Below, in pieces: positions 42,386 through 51,483 of a DNA stretch of 64,000 bases. The translations under genes and the position numbers were made by a program. The stretch lies in NCBI RefSeq assembly GCF_024808665.1, contig NZ_JANUBZ010000002.1, positions 564,017 through 628,016 on the forward strand, written 5' to 3'. The notes below the pieces were generated by a model, which worked only from the letters and a program-made list of their open reading frames with translations, was not told where the DNA came from and did no database searches. Numbering within the stretch: position 1 is the stretch's first letter; each line of letters starts with the position of its first letter. This stretch comes from Mucilaginibacter empetricola (lineage in GTDB: Bacteria; Bacteroidota; Bacteroidia; Sphingobacteriales; Sphingobacteriaceae).

Positions 42386-44059
42386 ATGAAAAATATCTAT
42401 GTATTAATATGCCTGTCCGTACTACTTTCGGTCAAATGCTTTTCTCAAACCACCCCAGTTGGAGATTACGCAGAAACTCTTGCCAGAAAAAATCAACTTT
42501 TAGGAATAAGTGACGATTTATCATCATTTTGCCTGCGCCCCGTAAATAGCCCTTTTAATAGCAACGGCGATTCTGTGTTACGCAATATGGTTGGTAGCTC
42601 AAATTTGGTTCCTCATCTGAAACTTTTTGGTAGCCAGGTAATCATCAGGGCGCTTCCGTTTAGCTGGTTGAGCGATTATAATTCAAAGCTTCCTTACGGT
42701 TATAATAATGGGCCACTTTATCCAAATGTGGGTTATCAAACCATGGCAACCGGAGGTATATATGTAAAAGCTGGTATACTTCGTGTTCAATTTAAACCAG
42801 AATTGGTTCATGCCGAAAATAGTCCATTTTTAACTTTTGCCAATGTGCAGGCAAACTATAAATCAAATCTTGTTCCTGCTTTTTTTAGTATTATAAATGG
42901 TATTGATGCTCCTGAGCGGTTTGGCCCTTACGGTATTAGCCATGCAGATTTCGGACAATCAAAAATAACACTTGTATTTAAGGATATAGAGGCAGGCGTT
43001 TCTTCTGAGAATATATGGTGGGGACCCGGCGTACAAAATTCGATAATGATGAGTAACTCGGCGCCAGGTTTTTTACATTGGACGATTAACTCTGCAAACC
43101 CAATTAAATCTGGAATTGGCTCATTTGAGTGGCAGGTAATTGGTGGTGTTTTAAAACAATCAGGCTTTTTGTCATATGATCCTGGAAAGTTGGTTTATGA
43201 TATAGGATATTATATCCCTAAACCGGCAATTAGCCGCTATGTTTCTGGATTCACAGCCAATTGGCAGCCTAAATGGATACAGGGATTGTATATAGGAGCT
43301 TCCGGATACGACTATAGAGATATGAGCTCCGCTTTTTACGCAACAAGTTTTGTTAAGCGTGTGCTTCCCGTGTTTTTTCCGTCAACCACAACCTCAAACG
43401 ATCTTCCGAGTGGCGATGGTCAGGATTTTGCATATTCTACTTACGTACGTCAGGTGTTACCTAAATACAATGCTGAAATATATTTTGAATTTGCAAGAAA
43501 TGACCAGGCAGCCAATGTTACAGACTTCTTTTTGGAGCCTGAGCATTCTTCGGCATATACATTTGGTGGATCGAGACTATTTCCTCTAAGTAACCAGCAA
43601 TATATACAGGTAAAGTTAGAACTCACCCATTTACAGTTGCCTGATACTTTTCTGTTAAGACCTGAGCCTACCTGGTATGTACACAATGGACAGGCACCGG
43701 CCGATGGTTATACCAACGAAGGAAGATACCTGGGAGCCGGTATTGGGCCCGGTAGCAATAGTTTAATGTTAGATATAAGTTATACCAAAAATTTAAATTC
43801 TTTTGGAATACAACTGGAGAGGTATGTACACGATAATGACTTATATTACAATGCGTATGCCGATTATACTAACGGCGTAAAAGATCGTTTTGGCGCACAA
43901 TGGGTAGATCTTTCGAATACATTTTATGCGAATTTTAAATTTAAAAAATATTTGATTTCAGCGCGGGTTGTTCCTGTTTTTACTTTTAATTATGAATACC
44001 TGCCCAGCAATATATTTAGCTTAAATGCACGTTTGAACTTAACTTATTATTTTGATTAA
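42386..44059 (+). CDS. Wzi-family capsule assembly outer-membrane protein
   Basis: This 557-residue protein has a signal peptide (MKNIYVLICLSVLLSVKCFSQ) and then the Wzi pattern: an N-terminal helix segment (YAETLARKNQLLGISDDLSSFCLRPVN), alternating strands of an 18-stranded-type barrel, VSSENIWWGPGVQNSIMMSNSAPGFLHWTI, and a last strand ending in aromatic residues (LNARLNLTYYFD). Wzi binds exported polysaccharide and anchors it on the cell surface. It is the last gene of cluster 1. Cluster 2 has no such gene, so this protein may serve both polymers. Confidence 0.88.
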   Translation: MKNIYVLICLSVLLSVKCFSQTTPVGDYAETLARKNQLLGISDDLSSFCLRPVNSPFNSNGDSVLRNMVGSSNLVPHLKLFGSQVIIRALPFSWLSDYNSKLPYGYNNGPLYPNVGYQTMATGGIYVKAGILRVQFKPELVHAENSPFLTFANVQANYKSNLVPAFFSIINGIDAPERFGPYGISHADFGQSKITLVFKDIEAGVSSENIWWGPGVQNSIMMSNSAPGFLHWTINSANPIKSGIGSFEWQVIGGVLKQSGFLSYDPGKLVYDIGYYIPKPAISRYVSGFTANWQPKWIQGLYIGASGYDYRDMSSAFYATSFVKRVLPVFFPSTTTSNDLPSGDGQDFAYSTYVRQVLPKYNAEIYFEFARNDQAANVTDFFLEPEHSSAYTFGGSRLFPLSNQQYIQVKLELTHLQLPDTFLLRPEPTWYVHNGQAPADGYTNEGRYLGAGIGPGSNSLMLDISYTKNLNSFGIQLERYVHDNDLYYNAYADYTNGVKDRFGAQWVDLSNTFYANFKFKKYLISARVVPVFTFNYEYLPSNIFSLNARLNLTYYFD

Positions 44060-44259
44060 TAATTAGAATGCAAACAGCCATCAGGAAATATTTAATAAAA
44101 ATAGTGTTTGCTTAGTTTACAAAGAATTCCGGTATTCGAAAAATAAAAGAGTAAGCCAATTCTTTAGGAATATTAATAATAAGGAAATGTCGTTTTATTC
44201 GAACTTTATATTAACTAACAAATAACAAGGTTTACAATATTCAATGTTGAAAGTGAAAC

Positions 44260-46774
44260 CACATATGAAACAACTAAAACAACTACTGTTTATAATAATA
44301 CTGATAGGCTTCACACTGAGTACAGTAGTAGTAAAAGGCCAAACGAGCAGTGTAGGTGGTCAAAGTATCCCCCAGAATTTATCAAACGTAAATGTGAGCG
44401 ATTTGAGCGATGCGCAGATCCGTCAGATGCTGCAACAGGCCTCCGCAGCCAACATCAGCGATAACCAGCTATTGCAGCAGGCAGCAAGCCGCGGCTTACC
44501 GGATGACCAGGTACAGGCACTGCAGAAACGGATAGCTGACATCCGTTCAAAAGATGGCACGACCAGCGGCTCCACGGGCATAGATACCGCGTACCGTCCC
44601 TCACGCCGGCTGAATTATATAGCAGACAGCGACTCGGTAAACAGGGTAAAACCCAATGGGCCCAGGAAGCTAGCTATTTTCGGCGCCGATCTGTTCCGGA
44701 ACAGCAATATGAAATTCGAGCCGAATCTAAAGATCGCTACACCGATCAACTATATCATCGGCCCTGAAGATCAGCTGAATATTAATGTATACGGCAAATC
44801 AGTAGCGAACTGGAAACTGGAAGTATCACCGGATGGGAATATCAACGTACCCGGCGTAGGGGTGATCAATGTATCCGGCAAAACGATAGAACAAGCGAGT
44901 GCCACCATAAAAAGCAGGCTATCGGCCAGTAACTATGCCATCGGCAGTGGTACCTCGGTACAAATAGGTTTGGGTAATATCCGGAGCATCAAGGTGATCA
45001 TAGCGGGTCAGGTAACCCGCCCGGGGAGCTATACACTACCCTCACTGGCAACCGTATTTAATGCGCTGTATGCGGCAGGGGGCCCGAATGACAAAGGCAG
45101 CTACCGCCAGATAGCGATCATCCGTAATAACCGCATCATCCGTCACCTGGATGTATATGATTTTTTAACCAAAGGGGAGCAAAAAGATAATATCACGCTG
45201 GAAGATCAGGACATTATCCAGGTACCCACGTACCGTACCCGTGTAGAACTGGCAGGCGAAGTAAAGATCCCTGCACTGTTTGAAGTGCTGCCTGGCGAAA
45301 GCCTGAACGATGTAATCGGCTTTGCAGGTGGTTTCACGGATCAGGCCTATACGGCACGGATCAAAGTGATCCAGATAGCCGACCAGCAAAAACGGATCAC
45401 CGATGTACTGGAAAATGATTACAAGAGCTATACCCCGCTGCGCGGAGATAAATATAAAGTAGAAAAGATACTGGATAGATACGAAAACAGATTAGTCATT
45501 ACGGGTGCCGTATTCCGCCCGGGTGAATACGAATTGCAAAAAGGACTGACGGTATCCCAACTGATAGCGAATGCAGCCGGCTTAAAAGAAGACGCCTTTG
45601 GCGGCCGTGGAACCATCACCAGGCTGAATGCGGATAACAGCAAAGCGCTGATCCCATTCAATATAAAAGAGATCCTGAACAAAACAGCAGCAGATATCCC
45701 GCTACAACGTGAAGACAGCATACATATCGTATCAATATTTGACTTACGCGATAAATACCAGGTAACGGTAAAAGGAGAAGTGCGCAAACAGGGAACCTAT
45801 GCTTATGCCGATAGTATGACAGTAGAGGACCTGATTATTAAAGGTGGCGGCTTTGCAGAAGGAGCGAGTGCTAAACGTATAGAAGTATCGCGCCGGGTAA
45901 ACAACAGCGACCCGATGTCAAAAGAAAGTATCGTGGCACAGGTGTTTACGGTAAATGTAGATGCAGGCCTGGTAGAAGGAGAAGCTAACTTCCGCTTGCA
46001 CCCGTTTGATATTGTATCGGTATACAGCCTGCCGGGCTACGAAAAACAACGTGTAGTACGCGTACAGGGCGAAGTATTATACCCGGGCTATTATACCATA
46101 CAAAAGAAAGACGAGAAAGTATCAGATATGATAACACGTGCCGGTGGCTTATCAGCCTCGGCAGATGTAGAAGGAGGCACACTGAAGCGGAGCAATATAG
46201 CGATACTGGGTGTAGACAAGAACAAAGCCGACACAGCAGAGCTGGAACGGGACCGCAGGGCACAACAGGACAGATTAAAGAAGAACTATAAAGACAGCAC
46301 CAAAGCCACAGCTGCCGACACAGTTCAACGGAATAACTATGTAGGGATAGATCTTAAAAAGATATTACAACAGCCGGGGAGCAGTATAGATTTACTGGTG
46401 GAAGACGGAGACGAGATCAGGGTACCCAAAGAGCAACAAATAGTAAGGGTAAACGGAGAAGTATTATACCCGAGTGCAGTAGTATATAGCGGCGGTAAGT
46501 CATTTAGTGATTATGTGTACAATGCCGGCGGTTATTCACCAAGCGCATTAAAAAGAGGAGCGTATATTGTATACCCTAATGGTACGGTCCGTGCCACACG
46601 TAAATTCCTGTTCTGGAACAGCCATCCGGATGTGAGGCCGGGCAGTGAAATCTATGTACCTAAGAAACTGCCACCGCAAACCAATGTAGGTACACAAATA
46701 ATAGGTTATGCAACAGCCCTGGCGTCACTGGGTGCTATTATCTTCGGAATTATTAGTTTAAATAAATAGATACT
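44260..46774 (+). repeat. 2.5-kb direct repeat, right copy
   Basis: This is the right copy of the repeat at 27823-30337. Differences are unevenly spread: a few near 44365, about eleven within 45781-45831 and about eleven within 46669-46706, while long stretches between are identical or nearly so. Confidence 0.95.
44265..46769 (+). CDS. Wza-like polysaccharide export protein with SLBB repeats, copy 2
   Basis: The protein has 834 residues, like copy 1, and the same signal peptide, export domain and SLBB repeats. The visible amino acid changes are VRKQGTYAY for VRKQGIYAY in one SLBB repeat and KLPPQTNVGTQ for KLPPRNDVGSQ before the C-terminal helix; other base changes are silent. The start at 44265 follows different upstream DNA than in copy 1. 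It is the first gene of the second cluster and would give that cluster its own exit channel, or an interchangeable one. Confidence 0.93.
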   Translation: MKQLKQLLFIIILIGFTLSTVVVKGQTSSVGGQSIPQNLSNVNVSDLSDAQIRQMLQQASAANISDNQLLQQAASRGLPDDQVQALQKRIADIRSKDGTTSGSTGIDTAYRPSRRLNYIADSDSVNRVKPNGPRKLAIFGADLFRNSNMKFEPNLKIATPINYIIGPEDQLNINVYGKSVANWKLEVSPDGNINVPGVGVINVSGKTIEQASATIKSRLSASNYAIGSGTSVQIGLGNIRSIKVIIAGQVTRPGSYTLPSLATVFNALYAAGGPNDKGSYRQIAIIRNNRIIRHLDVYDFLTKGEQKDNITLEDQDIIQVPTYRTRVELAGEVKIPALFEVLPGESLNDVIGFAGGFTDQAYTARIKVIQIADQQKRITDVLENDYKSYTPLRGDKYKVEKILDRYENRLVITGAVFRPGEYELQKGLTVSQLIANAAGLKEDAFGGRGTITRLNADNSKALIPFNIKEILNKTAADIPLQREDSIHIVSIFDLRDKYQVTVKGEVRKQGTYAYADSMTVEDLIIKGGGFAEGASAKRIEVSRRVNNSDPMSKESIVAQVFTVNVDAGLVEGEANFRLHPFDIVSVYSLPGYEKQRVVRVQGEVLYPGYYTIQKKDEKVSDMITRAGGLSASADVEGGTLKRSNIAILGVDKNKADTAELERDRRAQQDRLKKNYKDSTKATAADTVQRNNYVGIDLKKILQQPGSSIDLLVEDGDEIRVPKEQQIVRVNGEVLYPSAVVYSGGKSFSDYVYNAGGYSPSALKRGAYIVYPNGTVRATRKFLFWNSHPDVRPGSEIYVPKKLPPQTNVGTQIIGYATALASLGAIIFGIISLNK

Positions 46775-46794
46775 AAGAGCGATATATAAAGTAT

Positions 46795-47874
46795 ATGGAT
46801 AAAATCGATAAAATTGAAACTGATGAGATATCTGTAAAAGAGTTAGTATCTAAAATTAAGTCATCGGTACGTTATGTAAAAAACAGACGTAAAATTTTAA
46901 TTTGGTTTACCATAAGTGGTTTTATAATTGGGGTGTTATACGCCCTTATTGTAAGCCCAGTTTATAAGGCTACTTCTACATTCGTTTTAGAGGAAAACGG
47001 GCATTCCGGAGGTTTGGGACTTGGCCAATATTCCAGCCTGGCTTCTCTTGCCGGAATAGACCTGGGAGGCGGCTCAGAGAAAGGGTTATTTCAGGGAGAT
47101 AATATACTTGAGCTCTACAAGTCGCGCTTGATGATCGAAAAAACATTACTTACTACTGCAACTATTGATGGCAAAAAACAAATGCTTGTTAACAGATATG
47201 CAGAATCAAACAAAACCTGGTTGCCCTGGGGCAGGAAGGATGATTTAGCGAGTATGGATTTTTCTGGAAATCCGAAGCTTTTCTCACGTAAAAAGGATAG
47301 TATACTCAGAGATTTGGTTAAATATTTTAACAAGAACATTTTAACGGTAACCAAACCTGATAAGAAGCTTAGCATTATAAACGTTGAGATAAAATCAAAA
47401 GATGAAATATTCGCACAGCTTTTTAATCAAACATTGGTTCAAAACGTGAATAATTTTTACGTTCAAACACAAACCAGAAAGACATCGCAAAGCGTGCAGG
47501 TTTTACAGCACCAGGCCGATAGCGTAAGAAGCATTCTGAATAGCTCATTGGGGAAGGTAGCCGAATCAACCGATGCCAACCCTAATCCTAATCCTACATT
47601 AAAATCACTTACACTTAACAGTCAAAAGAAACAAATTGATGTGCAGGCAAATGCGGCTATATACAGCGAGGTAATTAAAAATCTCGAAGTATCGAAGATA
47701 TCATTACGCCAGGAAACACCATTAATACAATTGATTGACGAACCAATAATACCACTTGAAGTAGACAAAGTAGGCAAAGTATTAGGAGCTTTTGTAGGGG
47801 TAGTAGCAGGCTTTTTTTTAGGTGTTATTTATATAATAGCTGCCAGGCTCTATATTTTCATAAAAAATGCATAA
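46795..47874 (+). CDS. Wzz/GumC-type polysaccharide co-polymerase, cluster 2
   Basis: This 359-residue protein is a diverged paralogue of the one at 30362-31423. Shared points are the two membrane helices (about 42-62 and 330-352), the Gly-rich QYSSLASLAGIDLGGGSEKGLFQGDNILELYKSRLMIEKTLL, the KLSIINVEIKSKDEIFAQLFNQTLVQNVNNFYVQTQTRK stretch, and IDEPIIPLEVDKVGK before the last helix. It too lacks a kinase domain. In contrast with the export genes, the two co-polymerases have diverged strongly, so each may be matched to its own polymer. Confidence 0.88.
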   Translation: MDKIDKIETDEISVKELVSKIKSSVRYVKNRRKILIWFTISGFIIGVLYALIVSPVYKATSTFVLEENGHSGGLGLGQYSSLASLAGIDLGGGSEKGLFQGDNILELYKSRLMIEKTLLTTATIDGKKQMLVNRYAESNKTWLPWGRKDDLASMDFSGNPKLFSRKKDSILRDLVKYFNKNILTVTKPDKKLSIINVEIKSKDEIFAQLFNQTLVQNVNNFYVQTQTRKTSQSVQVLQHQADSVRSILNSSLGKVAESTDANPNPNPTLKSLTLNSQKKQIDVQANAAIYSEVIKNLEVSKISLRQETPLIQLIDEPIIPLEVDKVGKVLGAFVGVVAGFFLGVIYIIAARLYIFIKNA

Positions 47875-47887
47875 TCTTTTATAACAA

Positions 47888-49318
47888 TTGAGTACTGTTA
47901 AAAAGAATTATATTTTTAATTTACTGTTAACCGGTTTTAATATTCTTTTTCCGGTTATCAGCTTTCCATATGCGGCAAAAATTTTGGGCCCCGTTGGTAT
48001 AGGTAAAGTTCAATTTATATTATCATTTACCCAATATTTTGCATTAATAGCTGCGTTGGGTATCCCAATTTATGGTGTTAGGGTAATATCTCAATCCGCT
48101 CACGATAGCAAGTTAGTTTACAAAAATTTAGGCGAACTGCTATCTATCCATATTTTCTGTAGTTTGTTTATAACTGCACTATATATCGTGGTTGTTCTGT
48201 CATTTCCCTTCTTTCATAGTGAAAAAACGCTTTATATCCTTTCGGGATTGATTATTTTGATGAGTTTTTCATCTGTTGACTGGTATTTTTCGGGTATCGA
48301 AGATTTTAAATTAATCGCTATAAGATCGGTATCAGTAAAAATTTTATCATTAATCTGTTTATTTCTCTTTGTAAAAGTAAAAGCCGATTATAACATATAC
48401 CTCATCATTAGCCTTGTATCCATATTGGGAAACAATATTATCAATATAGTTTCCATTGCCAGGCATGTATCAATCTCTTATAAAGGCATCAAAAAACACA
48501 TCAAACCATTGGCTTACACTTTTGGTACTACTGTAGCAACCAGTATGTATACCATGTTAGATACCATACTTATTGGTTTTTTTGCGGATGACAAAGCTGT
48601 TGGGCTATATTCAGCATCTATTAAACTTACCAAAATATCAATCCCCTTAATTCTGTCGGCAGGCGCGGTGTTAATGCCTCGTATATCCAAGCTTTTTGCA
48701 AGCCAGGACGCTGAAGTTTTAAAATTAATACTTAATAAGGCCTTTAATTATGTGGTGATACTGGCAGTACCCGTTTGTATCGGTTTGTTGTTTTTGGCTC
48801 CCCAATTAATTTATGTTTTTTCGGGTATTCAATTTAATGAAGCAATATTAACCATGCAGATATTATCGCCATTAGCCCTTATTATAGGGTTAGGCAATTT
48901 TTGGGGCTTTCAGATACTTATACCTGCTGGTAAAGAGCGTGAAGTGTTAATTTCGGTTGTTTTAGGTATGATTTTTAATTTATCATTAAATTGTATTATG
49001 ATACCGGTTTATAAGCAAAATGGCGCAGCAGTTGCCAATGTAATTTCAGAGCTGATAGTTACCTCTGCTTACATGTTCTTTTGTTTTAGGGTGATAAATT
49101 TTAAGATATCACATAAGCCTATACTTTTTAATCTGCTTGCATGTGTTCCTTTTATAATCATTGTTCTGTTTTTCAGAACTTTGAATTTAAATGCCTATTG
49201 TTTTTTAGGCGTTAGTGCAATTTTATTTGTCGCCTCATATTTTGTTATTCAGTTAAAACTGATAAAAAATAGCGTGTTAAATGAATTGTTGGGGGCTTAT
49301 TTATCAAAAAGCAAATAA
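47888..49318 (+). CDS. Wzx-type oligosaccharide flippase, cluster 2
   Basis: This 476-residue polytopic protein begins NYIFNLLLTGFNILFPVISFPYAAKILGPVGIGKVQF, the classical Wzx/RfbX opening, with about 12-14 helices and YTFGTTVATSMYTMLDTILIGFFADDKAVGLYSASIKL in the middle. It is a true Wzx, unlike the MurJ-like flippase of cluster 1, so the flippases were not derived from each other by the cluster duplication. The start is TTG at 47888, 13 bases after the co-polymerase gene; the next Met lies far downstream. Confidence 0.88.
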   Translation: MSTVKKNYIFNLLLTGFNILFPVISFPYAAKILGPVGIGKVQFILSFTQYFALIAALGIPIYGVRVISQSAHDSKLVYKNLGELLSIHIFCSLFITALYIVVVLSFPFFHSEKTLYILSGLIILMSFSSVDWYFSGIEDFKLIAIRSVSVKILSLICLFLFVKVKADYNIYLIISLVSILGNNIINIVSIARHVSISYKGIKKHIKPLAYTFGTTVATSMYTMLDTILIGFFADDKAVGLYSASIKLTKISIPLILSAGAVLMPRISKLFASQDAEVLKLILNKAFNYVVILAVPVCIGLLFLAPQLIYVFSGIQFNEAILTMQILSPLALIIGLGNFWGFQILIPAGKEREVLISVVLGMIFNLSLNCIMIPVYKQNGAAVANVISELIVTSAYMFFCFRVINFKISHKPILFNLLACVPFIIIVLFFRTLNLNAYCFLGVSAILFVASYFVIQLKLIKNSVLNELLGAYLSKSK

Positions 49319-49319
49319 A

Positions 49320-50231
49320 ATGTCGGCACGTGGTATCTCCGTAATTATGGCAACCTTTAACGGTGAAAAATACATTCTAAAACAATTGGAATCTATTTTA
49401 AGCCAATCGCTTATTCCTGATGAGATTATTATCTGCGATGATAATTCGACTGATTGCACTGTATCTATCATAAACACACTCAATAATAATATTATTAAGT
49501 TATACACCAATGAGCGCCAGTTGGGTGTTGTAGAGAACTTTAAAAAGGCGGCGAAATTGGCCTTACCAACCAATTGGATTGTGTTTGCAGATCAGGATGA
49601 TGTTTGGGAGCTAAACAAACTGCAGCTTTTGACTGAGGAAATGGCGCGTTTGGATAATGGCACTGTGCCAGCGCTGATATATTCTGATCTTAAAATTATT
49701 GATAAAAATGATAAGATAATTGCTGAATCTTTTTGGGCTCAGCAAAAGATCAATCCTGATAAAATAAACCTTGCTACTCTTTTATATGGCAATGTAGTAA
49801 CCGGGTGCACCATGATAATTAACCAGGCAATGGCTGCTGAATTTTTTTTAATGGATAGCTCTGCATGTCTGCATGACGAATGGCTGGCGCTAATTGTATA
49901 TTCAATTGGGAGTGTTAAATTTTTAAATAACAAACTGGTTTTATACCGGCAGCATGAAAGCAATATTACGTTTTCTGATAGCTATGTTGGCAAACAAACT
50001 TTTTTTGATGGAGTAGTGAATGATGCCCAATTGCTAAGTAAAAAACGAAAATTTTTGCCTCATCAATTTAAACTGGCGAAACTGTTTTTAGCAAAATACA
50101 GATTAAAACTTAACAGCAAACAATTAAAAACAATCGAAAGATTTATTGATCAGGAAGACAAAAACTACCTTTTTCAGCGAATTAATAGACGATTAACTTA
50201 TTCAAAATATTTTGGAAGAGGACAAAAGTAA
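49320..50231 (+). CDS. glycosyltransferase family 2, cluster 2 (first)
   Basis: The start at 49320 (MSARGISVIMATFNGEKYILKQLESI) follows the flippase stop by one base. The 303-residue GT-A enzyme has IIICDDNSTDCTVSIIN as first donor motif, WIVFADQDDVWELNKLQLL with the metal-binding Asp pair, and LHDEWLALIVYSIGSVKFLNNKLVLYRQHESN with the catalytic-base region, the usual layout of rhamnosyltransferase-like GT2 proteins. The last 20 bases overlap the next gene. Confidence 0.9.
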   Translation: MSARGISVIMATFNGEKYILKQLESILSQSLIPDEIIICDDNSTDCTVSIINTLNNNIIKLYTNERQLGVVENFKKAAKLALPTNWIVFADQDDVWELNKLQLLTEEMARLDNGTVPALIYSDLKIIDKNDKIIAESFWAQQKINPDKINLATLLYGNVVTGCTMIINQAMAAEFFLMDSSACLHDEWLALIVYSIGSVKFLNNKLVLYRQHESNITFSDSYVGKQTFFDGVVNDAQLLSKKRKFLPHQFKLAKLFLAKYRLKLNSKQLKTIERFIDQEDKNYLFQRINRRLTYSKYFGRGQK

Positions 50232-51117
50232 ATTACTGGCTGGTTGTATAATTTTATATAATCCGATTGCGGAAGTAACAAAAAATATAGAAAGTTACCT
50301 TCCGTTTTTGGATATATTGTATGTTGTTGATAATAGCGAAAACCCTGATAGTGATTTAGAAAAGAAAATAGAAATATTAGGATCAAAGATTAAATATATT
50401 GCTGCACATAAGAACATAGGAATTGCATCTGCACTGAATTTAGCCGCCCGGCTGGCAGTTGAAGGCAATTACCACTGGCTTTTAACAATGGATCAGGATT
50501 CCCGCTTTTCGGACACATCTTTTTTTAACTTGTGGAGCGAAGTAATCGCTCAAAATCAAAAGATAGGATTGGTGGCGGCCTCTTACACGCCTGAATATGA
50601 CAGGTGGCAAAAAAACTTTTCTGCACAGTTTAACGAAATTCACTTTGCGGTTACATCCGGCAATATTATTAATCTGCTAGCGTGGAAAAACGTTGGCGGC
50701 TACGAAGCTAAATTGTTTATTGATGAGGTAGACCATGACTATTGCCTTAAATTAAGGAAAATCGGATATAAAATATTAATCTCAAAAGATGTGTTAATGA
50801 AGCATGTGATTGGAGAGGATTATGATCAGGGCGATAACAAGTTGAAAAAGAGAGGCAGATTTACATTGCATAATCCGGTTAGGTATTACTATATGTCCAG
50901 AAATGTGCTTTTTTTATGCTCAAAGTACTTTTTTGTTGATTTTAATTTTGTGCTTGCCAGGGCTTATTATTTGTTAAAAGCGCTTATTAAGATCATTTTG
51001 TTTTACCCGGATAAAAGGATTTATTTAAGTCGGTTTTTTGAAGGTATTAAAGATTTTGCATTATCAAGGTATAACCAATATGGTAGCGCCGGAAAACAGG
51101 TAGATATTCATGGATAA
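50212..51117 (+). CDS. glycosyltransferase family 2, rhamnosyltransferase-like, cluster 2 (second)
   Basis: The start is TTG at 50212, overlapping the preceding gene by 20 bases. The 301-residue protein reads LLAGCIILYNPIAEVTKNIESYLPFLDILYVVDNSENPDS, LLTMDQDSRFSDTSF and KLFIDEVDHDYCLKLRKIGYKILISKDVLMKHVIGE, close to dTDP-rhamnosyltransferases. Rhamnose as donor is inference. The stop overlaps the start of the GT2 pseudogene at 51110 by eight bases, the same geometry as at 34662 in cluster 1. Confidence 0.88.
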   Translation: MEEDKSKLLAGCIILYNPIAEVTKNIESYLPFLDILYVVDNSENPDSDLEKKIEILGSKIKYIAAHKNIGIASALNLAARLAVEGNYHWLLTMDQDSRFSDTSFFNLWSEVIAQNQKIGLVAASYTPEYDRWQKNFSAQFNEIHFAVTSGNIINLLAWKNVGGYEAKLFIDEVDHDYCLKLRKIGYKILISKDVLMKHVIGEDYDQGDNKLKKRGRFTLHNPVRYYYMSRNVLFLCSKYFFVDFNFVLARAYYLLKALIKIILFYPDKRIYLSRFFEGIKDFALSRYNQYGSAGKQVDIHG

Positions 51118-51472
51118 GGTTTATATTGTTTTAGTCAACTACAATACCTGAAGAGCTCAACTGGATGCAAATGGTACATAAATATGAATTTACAATAGCC
51201 TTTGCGGCTAATGCTGTTGATTATCATAAAGAAGGCTCTTCTATCACCCTTAATAATGAAAAACAAAAAGATACCTTTAATGCCAAATATTACTTTGTAA
51301 CAAACGAGGTTAGATATATAAGAAATGGTATCCATGGCATTTAATTGCAGCGTTGCCTGGAGTTATATTTGCAATGTTAAAAAGATTGTTGAAAGGGAAA
51401 CTTAAACTAATGGGCAAAAAAACAGCATCGGCTTTAAATATATTATTTTACAATAAAACCAACCAAAAATAG
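51110..51472 (+). pseudogene. GT2 glycosyltransferase pseudogene with internal deletion
   Basis: The first 13 codons read MDKVYIVLVNYNT and end in TGA at 51149. From 51150 in the next frame the sequence reads EELNWMQMVHKYEFTIAFAANAVDYHKEGSS, and after a second frame change at about 51320 it reads KKWYPWHLIAALPGVIFAMLKRLLKGKLKL and ends at a TAG (51470-51472). These pieces match the N-terminus (MNKVYIILVNYKK) and the C-terminus (EELDWKQKAEKL, RRWYPYYFPIVALGVVYALIKRLL) of the intact GT2 at 34662-35663. About 700 bases of the middle are gone. It sits just before the polymerase gene, as the intact gene does in cluster 1. Confidence 0.88.
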
Positions 51473-51483
51473 CTTTTACTATA

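Noticed and set aside
27823..46774. Composite transposon bounded by the 2.5-kb repeats
   Set aside because: The repeats encode a polysaccharide export protein, not a transposase, and no terminal inverted repeats were seen.
51135..51335. 66-codon minus-strand frame in the GT2 remnant
   Set aside because: The plus strand shows clear, frame-broken similarity to a GT2 gene, which explains the region better.
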